Positions 13,491 to 24,900 of a stretch of 64,000 bases of DNA are shown piece after piece. The notes below the pieces were generated by a model. The model was not told where the DNA came from and did no database searches. It worked only from the letters and a program-made list of their open reading frames with translations. Numbering within the stretch: position 1 is the first letter of the stretch; every line of letters starts with the position of its first letter. The DNA is from Galaxea fascicularis (lineage: Eukaryota > Cnidaria > Anthozoa > Scleractinia > Euphylliidae), in the NCBI GenBank assembly GCA_948470475.1, contig OX419342.1:15071510-15135509 (forward strand), in the 5' to 3' direction. Position numbers and translations under genes: made by a program.

Positions 13491-16400
13491 CAGGGCATAA
13501 GTTATTCCATGTCAAGGTGACCTGATATTGGAAAGATCTCTGACAGCTGGCTGTGTGATAAAGGGGAACATTGAGTAAGTTACAGTTTCTGGTATTCTTT
13601 GAACTGATGTTGTGTCTCTTAATTGACTAGTTTATTGGATAAAAAGTCAAGGACACAGCCAGTCTTGCTCTTAAATGCTAAAGTGGAGATTTAATAATTA
13701 TTGTAGAGTTAATTGTTGTCTCACTGAAAGCCAACCTAATTTCTTATGTTGAGTGGTCATATGATCAAATTTCTTACCATTAAATTTCTTGCTATTCTAC
13801 TGGGAAAATTCTGCACAGATTGTCGTTTATCTAAGTTAGCCTGGGATGTAGTACCCCAAACATTTGAACAATAGAAAAGTCTGCTAAATTCTGATGAGTT
13901 AATAATAATCATTAAAGTGCGATGATCAAAGACGTCTTTAACTCGGTTAATTTGTCCCAGTCTTGACATACGTGAGGAAACAATTTCAGTGATGTGATCT
14001 TGAGGGTCAAGTTGTTATCAAGAAGAATTTCTCCAAGGTCTTTTGCAGACCTTACAGATTTTATTTCCTTTCCCAAAAGAGATTAACAGAAATTGTCGAT
14101 CTTCACCAACATCTGATGGCAACTGAAAATGACGGGTCATATTACAACCTTTATGTGCAAATCAGTTTATGTCAATACGACATAGCATTCAAACTTCAGA
14201 ACAAAGACAACACAATCGACGAACAACAATAAACTAATAGTTTTTCCGGCCAAAAATGTTATTCAATGTTATCAAATATACATGTACTATTTCAACTCAA
14301 GTGATCAGTCAAATAGTTCTAAGAAAGTGAATGAAAATCCAAAAACACCATTATTTTTCACTGTCATGTAGCATCTGACAGGGCTGTCTCATAAAATCCA
14401 TTTTGATTCAGCTTTTGTAGTTGACCAGAACATTGGTTGTGTTCTGGAAATCAAAGCGGTTCAATCATGAAACAGACATTCTCTGCCTTAAAGACCCATA
14501 ACGGACCAATATGCTTTGCGCGTGTTAAGTCAAGTCGCCATATTTTTTGTGAGTCGAAAAGTCAAGTGAAGACCATTGAATCCACAGCAATCCGCTTCCA
14601 TCCAACATTTATGGAGCTTGATTTTACGCTTCGTTGCCTAAAGGATTTCACTGTTTCACTTGTGTGTTGATTTTGATGATTTTTTTGGAATTGCAATATC
14701 TGTAGAGTGAATATAATGATCGTTTGGCATTTTGATGGCCGTACCTTCGCGTAAGTGGAGGCCACGTTTATCTGGTTGTGCCCGTTATATCATGGTACGA
14801 TCATCTGTGTTTGAACCATGGCATGAGAGGAAAATTACTCTTGGGTTCTCGGAAGCAATGAACTGCCTTTGCTGAGTATCTACTGCATCAAACAGACCAC
14901 AGAGCATCAAGTTTAGGACCTTGCTAGAATTCGATGGTTTCTTTATTTCTTATAGCTTTGTTACAATGCTTATGTATCATAGCTTTGTTCATTTTAACAG
15001 CCCGTGTGAACGAGATGGAAGGCAGGGAACATTTGGAGTTACCGAAAATTTTTCTCAAACCTCTTCAATCTCGACGGCTTCGTCTTCCTCCTTCTCGTTA
15101 TCCGCTACTATTGAGCCATCTTTCGCCTAAATTTCTCTCCTCCAGAGAGTTTTCCAATAAAGACAGTGATGAACTCATATTGTGCTCTGATCAACCGACA
15201 AGCACGCGAAATATTCAAACTTCGGCGACCGCATCACACAATGGCGCCTCCTTGTGTTTGTCAAAACAATAATAGACGCGCGCAAAGCATATTGGTCCGT
15301 CATGGGTCTTTAAGATCTCCAAATCCATTTTTAGCGGTGATTATTAATAAGGATTATGTCTTTCTACTCTGAGTTGCATAGCGCTTTGTCTCAATTTTAA
15401 TTGGCGAAAAAAATAACTTTTAGAACTTTAGAACTTATTCCTTTCACAAATTCTGACATTTGTTTACATTCATGCATGAATGAGTTGGCTCAGAAGGCCT
15501 TTGATCAAAGTGTAAAGTCAGCTGATTAGTGACTGGCTTTACATTTAGTTACTTTGTCGCTAAGTGACATGGCATGCCTGACTAGTTATTCGAGCATCAG
15601 GTATGCAAATACATGCGCAACTTCATAAATATTAATATTTATCATCTAGACTATTTTAAGATCTCCCAACAAGTCCAGATAATCAGTGTTTTACTGTACT
15701 ACAGTTGTCATTTTATTTAGTTTCAGCTGAGTCTTTAAACTGGGTTTATGCTGACCTTAAGAACAGGTTTAGTTTTACAACTTGATGTTTCATTTTTTAG
15801 AGGACCAACTATCGTGGATACATGACTAGACCTGAGCTGCAAAAAGAAGCCCAGCCTCTCTGTGATGCATCCTTCACTGTGGTAATGTTCATTAATAAAC
15901 TAACTAAACATAGCTATTATTCAACAAGTTGTGAGAATGTCCAAATATGGTGATGGTACTCTCAATATTTGTTGTACAGACATCCTGCAGTAAACTCGAC
16001 AAACATGCTTTGTGGTCAGTGTGTTGACTAGTAAAACAATAACTCTGCTCAATTTTGCATAATATAACCTGATTCACATATGATTTCTTTCATATGCATT
16101 ATTCACTTACATATCTTTCACGGGAACATATGAACCCAAAATTGACCAGCTCCTATCATCAGTGGCATCATAGGGCTATGTGTACGGTATTGGCTCCCAA
16201 AGCTGTTACACTGTCCTGCTGCACCGGTGCACTAGGGCACTGCACCAGTGCACTAGTGCACTGGTGTACCGATCAATACTTTGGTGCACTTTCAGTGTTC
16301 TTCAGTGCACTAAGGTATCATTCAGCGCACTGGTGCACTATAGTGCACTGTTGAAAAGTACTATTACTTCTTAGGAAAGGTTGGAAATAAAGAATTTGTT

Positions 16401-19400
16401 ACGCATATAGAGTAGATCACAGAGTTGTTCGACGTTCATTTTTGACCCCGTGGACTAGTAGAACGTTTATAAGATGAATTTTAATCTACTACCCGAGAAT
16501 GTGATTTTGCACATTTTTAGCTTTATCTCCTTTAAGCCTCTTCGAGGAACTATTTCTCTTGTTTGCAAAAAGTGGCACAGAATTTGCGAGGATCCGACAA
16601 TTTTGAGGAGGGCTTCTGCTGAAGAGTTTCAATCAATACGTTTAAGTGAAGATCTTACCTACCAGCAGCTGCAGAATATCGTTGAAAGAGTTATTTGGGT
16701 TTACACCGCAGATATTAAATTGCTTGACCTGGCGAAAACCGATGTATCCTAGGAATATGTCAATAACAGTGCACTGCACTAGTGCACCTGCACTGGTACA
16801 CCGGTGCGGTGCACAAGTGCACCGAACTATCATGGTGAAACAGTGCACCGAAAATGTACCGAAGTTTCAATTGCCATGCACCAGTGCACTAGCGGGCACA
16901 TTTGAAGATGGCCGCGTTGGACATATTGTTTAGACCTTGATATGCTCCACTTTTGGGGGACTGGATTGTCTTGAAAAAGTTCAATGAAGAAAAGGAACCA
17001 CGGTTAATGTGCAACAAAGAAAGACATTTTTTTTCTGTTTTTCAACCAAATTGGACACTTTGTGATGGGTTTCGTTTGTGATTACTGATTTCGCGTATGC
17101 CATATTGGACAATGGTAAGTCATCATGCCCAGATTATTGCTCCAAGAAGAAAGCAGAGAAAGATTTAACACATGTGCATGTCGAAATGAGGGAGCAATTC
17201 GATAAACCTGTGCTGTAAACTGTTTGGTGCATCAAAATGTAGAACTTGATAGTGCAAATGTTACGCTCGATTGGTAGAAGACGACATGATTTCACATCTT
17301 TATTTCCTCCTGTTGCTATATAAGCGTCAATAAATGTTCCTAAAATGTAAAATACATTATCATCATACTATTCCCGCAATTTAATTCCTGTTGTTGTGTA
17401 CACTATGTTATTAAAGATTAAAAATGTATCTGAACTTAGCCAAGTCCTGTAGTGTAACTGAACACCATACACATAGCCATAGCTCAGTTGGTAGAGCATA
17501 ACACCAGAATCACGAGGTCACGGGTTCAATCCCCGTTGAAGTCCTGAATTTTTTTTGTCAGGCTTTTTTATACACTTGTAAAAATTACAATCACAACTGT
17601 GACAATCATTCTTCATTTGATTTGATCACCTGATCAATAGTAACAAGGCCTACAGCTTCATTGCATAAGAGTCAGCTAAGTATCAGGCATTATTCCACAC
17701 AATTTTGTAGGATAATAATAAGTTTTTGTTAATTGATTGCGGTAGAAGACAATCTTCCATAACATAGCTTGACTAGACTAACTGACCGTTATTCCTGCAG
17801 CCTGACCCAGGAAGTCATTACACTGCTTGGTCTTCTATGTCTACTCTGATAAAGAAAGGTTTTATTCTCAAGACAAACAACCCTGCCAGGTATGAAAAGT
17901 TAACAAAATACAACTTTTAATAATCTGTTTTCTGGCCCAGTCTGGAACAGCATTTTTCTGCTAGTGGTCTGCTTGTGGTCACATAGATGTGGATTATGAC
18001 ATTTTGACTGCTATACTGCTGGGTATCATGGTCAGGGGATTGTCTTCACTTACTGTTTGTCAGTATAAAACTTATGGTACCTTGGTTGATAGATATGATA
18101 GATGTGTTTCAATCCTTGGTTGGGCTACTAATAAAAAATATTGGAAGATTTTGATCCCTGTCATTGAGACTAGAGACCATTCTAGGGACCATTCATTTTT
18201 CATGAGCTGAGGATTAGTGGTATTTGAGGAGGGGGCATGCAAAAAATATGGCTTCAAGTGAGGACCAGCCAAAAAATGGCGTGTAAAGGAGGAGTCACCA
18301 AAAAATTGGTGGAATAGAAATTGACATCTTGGCTCATGGTCACTTATGGTAGGTAAAACAACAAATTTAATAATCCAACTGCAGTCCGATTACCGGTAGT
18401 AGTGTAGACACTAAGTTGAATGTGAAGAGACATTCTCATCCAAAATACTTTCTAATGTGTTCATTTTATTTTTGTTAGGTATTCCCTGACAGATGCAGGC
18501 TGTGCTTTGGCCGAGAAACTGGAAACTATTACTGGAGATAGTTTGTCACCAAACTCCACTACATCTTCTGTCAGTGATTCTATTCAGCCTCCGTTAAGTG
18601 GTAGTTCAGATTTTAAAAGCAAAGGAAGCTTCAGTTTAGCGGCTACCAGTGTAATGACGAATTCTAGTCATACACAACGGGTGTGTATTGATGTGGAAGA
18701 ACCTGCAGACAAAAAGGAATTTAGAAGCCATCATAATTTTACAAGTGTACAGAAAAGAAAAGAAGAAATGAAACCAAAGTGAGTTTCAGGGTCATTACAC
18801 CTACAGTATGATCATTGGAGGGTACAGCAAAGTTGGGGAATATGGAATAAACAGGTGTAAGGAAGATTATATTCAGAGTTTTAGTGAGAAATTCAGGAAA
18901 ATACTCACTGAAAATACTGGTAAACTGTAAAAATTAATTACATGTTGACCTATTTAGCATTCTTTGATTTCACTAGCATGACACTGGTGCTTCCTGTGAT
19001 GATGGTGATGATGTTTTAGCAAGCTTCCCCCATAAAGGCCATTATGAAATTGAGCAAACAGTTTTGAGGGACAAATTCTGAATTTCACTTTCCTGTACAT
19101 CAAATACATCAAACATTAGCTGGGTAGTCTCATACATAATGTTTTTCTAACTGCCACTGTTGCTGGTGAAACATTCATTTGACAAGCCTACCCTACTGAG
19201 CCGTTTTTTCCCCAATGTATTGTTGTAATTTGAAATAGTAAAATAAAATTAAAAAAATGTCTTAAACTTACAAGAGCACAATGAGGCAGCCAGTCCGTGA
19301 TCACGTCTGTTGACACCATAAAATGTTGCAGCAGTTTATCTTGTTTGTTGAGGCACCAACCTTCTACTTGATTCTCATTCCCAGACGTGTTTTGTGATTT

Positions 19401-21877
19401 AAGTATCTTCTTATACATGTTGTAAGTGCACTCAAGAGTATTCAGAGTTCTGCAATTTGCTGTTTTATTAGTGTATTACATACATGTATCATTGATGGTA
19501 AATATGATTAATATTGTGACTGTCTCCTGAAGAGCTCTACATTGTGTGCATAACAGACTATTCTACATGTACATTCTTCATTTGATAGAATTGATGAAGA
19601 CGTTATCACTTTCACCCCTGACTTTGTCTTAAGACCAGGTACAAATGAAGAATTTGATATTAAAGTTAGTTATAGAAACAGACGCTACAGTTGAGACTAC
19701 TTAAGGACTCACATTCCATCTGATAGAACAGTTTCCCAAGTGGTGTTGAAAACTACAATGACGTAGAGCGACGTACTGTTTTGCCCAAAGGGAGTATTTT
19801 AATCTTAGTTATTTTAGTACATGGAAAATTTTCAACCAGTGTAACACCAACTTGATGAGACTGGGGAAACACTCATAAAAAAGTAAATGCCGAGAGTGAT
19901 GTACAGTAGTGCAGTAGTGCCAAATTTGAGATGGACCTTAGAAACATTGCTTTGTTTTTACAGGAACATTTGATGTTATTTTATGTGTTGACATCAATGA
20001 GACAACAGCAGGACAAACCAATTCAAGAAAAGCTACTCTTGTACCTGAACTGAAGAAAAATGGTACAGTTATCTTTAATTATCCAGATTATCATGAATTA
20101 ATCATTAATGTGAACAAGTACACTGTTGCAAGCCTTAGCCACTGGTCAGCACATTTCCGCCTTAGCGAAAAGAGTCACTTGATCAAGCACATTTCACACA
20201 CAGGATTTCTTGTAAGTAGTATAGTAAGTGACATATTAATGTGAAGAACAGACACTTTTATCGGAAGTCGATTTTATTGATAATTGAGAACAATCAACAG
20301 AGTATGGACTAGATGAAATTGTTCTTGAACCCTTTTGCAAAAAATTGCAAATATTAACTGAGCATCTTTTTCCTCAGGAGTGCAATTTGATGTACGTAAA
20401 CTACAACTGGGGGATTTTCTATGGATAGCACGTGAAAGAACTGTTCCTACACCAGGTACTCCGTCTAAACCTCATTAATTCGAACAAACAAACAAAATGA
20501 AAATTGAGCTGGGATCGTATTGATATGTGGTAACAAGCTCCTCGATGTAAACAAACTAAACTGAACGCTGTTAAAACACGCAGGTTGTTTGTCGGTGCCA
20601 GTTGCTCGCGAGTTAGTGTTGGATTATATAGTGGAGAGGAAGAGAATGGATGACCTTTGTGGAAGTATCATCGATGGTCGATTCCGGGAACAGAAGGTCG
20701 GTCTCTTTTTTACACTCTCCGATGAGAAATCAATTGATCAATGTATTAGTTTGTGTGGGTTTCTCTTTCGAAAGATGTTAACGTGCTAGAAAGAGTAATT
20801 TCAGAATGGCGGTTTTTTGTACAGACTTCAAGAGTTAAATTCTTCAACCACGCCTTACCATTCTCTGTTCTCTAATCTCTGATGGTAACAGTGGAGGGGG
20901 ACAGGGGGGCGGGAGCTCGGGAGAATAGGGGGCGGGAGAGGAAAGGGCGGGAAGTGGCAGGTCTAAGAAGGTGGGAAGCGGGAGATAAATACACAACGCT
21001 AATTTTTTGTAATTTATTAATGCGTGAGAATACTTTCGAAAACAAGAATTTAAAATGTTATTTGACTTGTATTTAGCTTCTGAGCAATCGAAAAAAACAG
21101 GCTTAGTTCCAGTGAAAATGTAACTCTTTTACGGTGGCTACTGCATAGGTCATAAAATGTCAAGCGTCATCACTGCACATGCGTCGAGTAAGCTGTCAAA
21201 AGAGATGAACAAGACGAGCAAGGCTGAGTGCACGACTTGGTTAGAAAAATATCTCAAAAACCTCAAGACCATTTTATTAGGTCTTAGTATTTTTCGGTGC
21301 GACAGTGAAAAGTCTGTACGTGGAATACCAAGTGATGGCGGGTTGCAACTTACTGAGGAAACGTTCATTCTGTCAGATTGCCGAGGTGAACATGATATGG
21401 AATCCGATGAAATAGACCTTCCCACGGTTTTTTGAACTTTTACTAGTATTGGCCATGTAACTGCTGGAAACAGCATCTTAAAATTAATACAATAGCCAAG
21501 TTTTGGAGTCGTATCTTTTAAAATCGCAAAATCATAGCTTCGCAAAGTCGGGAAATGTTAGAGAACGGCATGCTGGGCCTAGGGTTAGATATATTAAACT
21601 CGAAAATTTGAGCAATATGCGTCACCCCTGAAAACATAGCATCATGTTCAAAATTATGCTTGTGTTTTTGCATTATGCTCCATTTAAAAATTCAGTTTTA
21701 TAAGAGGTACCAGGAGGTAAAACTTACTGAGGATAAATGACTTACTGACGTTCAACTCGGAACATACCATTTTACAACAAAAACTCACGTCAAATGAAGA
21801 ATGATCGTCGCAGCTGTAATCGCAATTTTTACAATTGCGTGAAGAAGCCTGAAAAAAATTCAGGACTTCAACGAGGC

Positions 21878-21908
<31 letters not shown>

Positions 21909-24900
21909 TGCTCTACCATCTGAGCTATGAAGCCACTGACGCTGGGAGCAGGTCAATTTTGGGTTCATATGTTCCTGTGAAAGATATATGTAAGTGAGTG
22001 ATGCATATGAAAGAAATCATATGTGAACTGCGGGGATATGACATCAAATGAAGAATGATCGTCGCAGCTGGGATCGCAATTTTTACAATTGCGTGAAGAA
22101 GCCTGAAAAAAATTCAGGACTTCAACGAGGCTTGAACCCGTGACCTCGCGATACCGGTGCAATGCTCTACCATCTGAGCTATGAAGCCACTGACGCTGGG
22201 AGCAGGTCAATTTTGGGTTCATATGTTCCTGTGAAAGATATGTAAGTGAGTGATGCATATGAAAGAAATGCGATCATTCTTCATTTGATGTCATATCCCC
22301 GCAGTTCACATATGATTTCTTTCATATGCATCACTCAAAAACTCACGTGTATGCTGAAAACCTCATCACAACGAAGCTGAAGACGTTTAAACTTAAGAAT
22401 TTTAGTCATCATGCCGACGTTATGCTCGATACTCTGACTGTAACATTATGCCCGAAATTATGCCAGCATAATATATCTAATCCTGTTCTGGAGGCAAGAT
22501 TGAACCCCCAGCATACACACTTATGCAGAATTTCTCGACTTTGTAGAACCATATTTTCAATTGTTTGCAAGATCTAAAGATGTGACTCTCAAACTTGACC
22601 ATTTCACTGCAGATTTTAGGGTGCTCTTTCTAGCAGTGTCGATAGATTTTCGCTACCTGAACAAAGCCGAAAGTTGACATACACCTGTAGCCGTGGAAAA
22701 GTCTATTAAGACAAAGTCACTCTCTACTCAGAAGAGGAGAGAGACTTGTCAGGTCCAACAACCATTTGGAGTAGAAGGAGATCAGTGTGGCCTCCTCAGC
22801 ATATGGAATACTTTTTTAGATGTTCCTAGATTTGCCAATCGATAATTAAGAATGTCAGAAATATGTCTGGGATGTTTGACTACAACCGTTAAATTTCAAA
22901 CGCCGGACTGGTTCCTCGAAATGCGTATCTAGTTACTATCTAACTTTATCACAACAACACTTGACAATTCAGAACTACAAATTCAAACTAAAAGACCATA
23001 TGACAGTATTAACCTTGGACAGATTATTTAAAAACAAAGGAAATGCTTAAGAATTGTGCCGCTAAATGACTAGGATGTGTTTTGGGTCTCCTTACTCCTT
23101 ATTTACAGGGGGCGGGAGCACTACTGAAAAGGTGGGAGTCGGGTTCAAAGGCACGGGAAGCAGGAGAACAGGGTACGGGAGGTGGGAGGTTCTGACCCCT
23201 CTGTTCCTCCTAGACATTGGGTAATCAGGAATACCTAAACATACCACCACTCGAATGAATAGTGAACTTCCAATGCAAACTTCTTAAGACTGACTAATGA
23301 AAAAGGGCTTAACTACACCTCATGGAGGTCCTAGCGAAGATTAGCAGAAATTCCCAAACGTGCCTACAGCGAGAAACCATAACGATAATCAATCTAAAAG
23401 ACAAAACAATTCAGAGGATCTCACAGAACTCATGTGTGGGATAACCTTGATACTTTATAATAAGGATAGGAAATATGTGATAACTACTTCATAACACAAG
23501 CAAGAAAGCCGACTTCTGGAGCACTTCCAGCAGTATGGCTTTTTCTTCATTTTTTTTCTTTCGCGATGGCAATTGGATCGGTTAAAATTACGGCTTTACC
23601 GATTACCTCTTTTTTTTTTTATTCCAAACAAAAATATCGTCATTATCCTCCGTAATCTAGCTCATACTAGAAATTTCCATAATACCATATAATACTGCAG
23701 AATGTGAAGTAGCGAGGACCTTAATGCTGTTTTCCTTTCATTACTTGTATTAGTTTCGGCTAGGTCATTGTGGCCTGAAACATCCAGTCTATCTGGTAGA
23801 GGATTTTGGCTCCATACAGCACATGAGCCTGCCCGAAACTACATTGAAGCAAGCTATTATTAACACTCAGGTTGGTCCGGAGCTAATGCGTGTTTAGTTT
23901 ACATTGTATCTCTACTTAGTTTGATTTGAAAACTAGAGGCTATTTTGGCCTTCACTCGGATTTCCAGGTGAAATGAAAGCAATACAATACAATAATACAA
24001 CTTTATTGATTCGTCCACTAGCAAACGAGGACACATTGTTGCGGATACATTGTTGCCGACACAAATGTTTCCCCGTTCGCCCGCGCGTGCAACATTTGTT
24101 GCGGACACAAACACAAAAAATGTTTCTGATTTTGTCCAGAAACATTTTGTGTCCGCAACAAATGTTTCCCTGTTTGTGCGTTTGCGCGACCAAGAAACAT
24201 CATGAGCAACAATGTGTCTGCAACAATGTGTCCTTGTTTGCCAGGGCCTTATATAATGAGCAATTAAATTAGTTTGTCATATTAAAGGAGATGCAATCCT
24301 TTGAGGTCATAAACCTCACCGCTTGCGTGTACTCCTTGGAAATACTGTAAAAGGTTTTGAATATTTCTAATAGCACACAGGTACCCTGAGAATGGCTTTA
24401 TGTATCGACCATATGCATCTCTAGGGTGACAATCCAACATCATTATAATGCCAGCGGTAATAAATCGTACTATTAAAATGAATGGCATACAATTTTGACA
24501 CAGCAGTGATTCGAACATGTTTTGGTAACGTTTTAAACCCCAGGCCGAAAGCCTTGGCGAATTACCAGCAAAACCAGAGACCTCCTTGCTTTCACCTCTG
24601 CTTTTTAAAGGACCATCCACCTTTTCCTTACTGGACCCCAATCACTTGCTCTCTGCACCTTCCTGTCACAGTCCATTTGTGTTGTGATCCTGCTTCAGGT
24701 TGTGGATGGCTTTTTTGTGAAGCGGACACACGATCTCAAGGAATCTGTCGCTTACTTGACAGTGATGACTCGCTTCCTCCAAAGAATTTACTCAGTAAGT
24801 TCAGTACTGATGTAATGAGTGTTCGTAGTGAATTCTCAATTAACTCTCTTTGGCCACAGAATCCAAATTGTCGTCAATTGATTTGATTATTTTGCCAGGC

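Larger units (their letters stand above)
16174..17478. mobile_element. 1305-bp DNA transposon carrying an F-box ORF
   Basis: The ends GGCTATGTGTACGGTATT and the inverse of ACACCATACACATAGCC are inverted repeats, flanked by the 4-bp duplication ATAG (16170-16173 and 17479-17482). The duplication restores an uninterrupted tRNA-SINE when the insert is removed. Subterminal zones are crowded with the palindrome GTGCAC: seven copies at 16220-16352 and six at 16768-16890. An intact F-box ORF sits between these zones. The superfamily is unknown: the 4-bp duplication is compatible with CMC/Chapaev-like and Sola2 groups, but no transposase is present. Confidence 0.75.
16076..17640 (+). mobile_element. 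tRNA-derived SINE, split by a DNA transposon
   Basis: The SINE head (TATGATTTCTTTCATATGCA to CAGTGGCATCATAG, 16076-16173) resumes at 17479 with ATAGCTCAGTTGGTAGAGC, an A-box-like D arm. A B-box arm GGGTTCAATCCCC and a tRNA-like 3' half ending GTTGAAGTCC at 17543 follow, then CTGAATTTTTTTTGTCAGGC. The 1305 bp between are a separate element. Two related copies lie at 21791-22336 and one at 36133. Confidence 0.75.
21791..22336 (-). mobile_element. Tandem pair of tRNA-derived SINE units
   Basis: Two units of about 240 bp lie head to tail on the minus strand, each with a tRNA-like core (TAGCTCAGATGGTAGAGCAT, then ACGGGTTCAAGCC) at about 21868-21936 and 22117-22186. The insert is bounded by the 12-bp duplication AAAAACTCACGT (21779-21790 and 22337-22348). 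The empty site is preserved in the sister transposon copy at 29181-29192. The right end also carries an inverted piece of the same family (about 22270-22336). Confidence 0.8.
20892..23212 (+). mobile_element. hAT-like element, copy A (2.3 kb), with nested SINE insert
   Basis: It starts TGGAGGGGGACAGGGGGG and ends with the inverse of TAGGAGGAACAGAGGGGTC; both ends carry repeated GGTGGGAAGCGGGAG-like G-rich units. The sequence is about 90% alike (visual estimate) to the inverted copy at 28386-30204. The only long ORF is at 21157-21435. A 546-bp SINE insertion at 21791-22336 is absent from the other copy. No target duplication is visible at this copy (flanks GGTAACAG and GACATTGG). It lies in MUS81 intron 12. 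Confidence 0.7.

Noticed and set aside
15166..15372. Plus-strand frames overlapping the right end of the TTAA element
   Set aside because: They run through the terminal inverted repeat into flanking intron and have no recognisable domain.
23899..24272. Overlapping open frames on both strands
   Set aside because: They arise from the inverted-repeat MITE at 24012-24248 and have no independent coding evidence.
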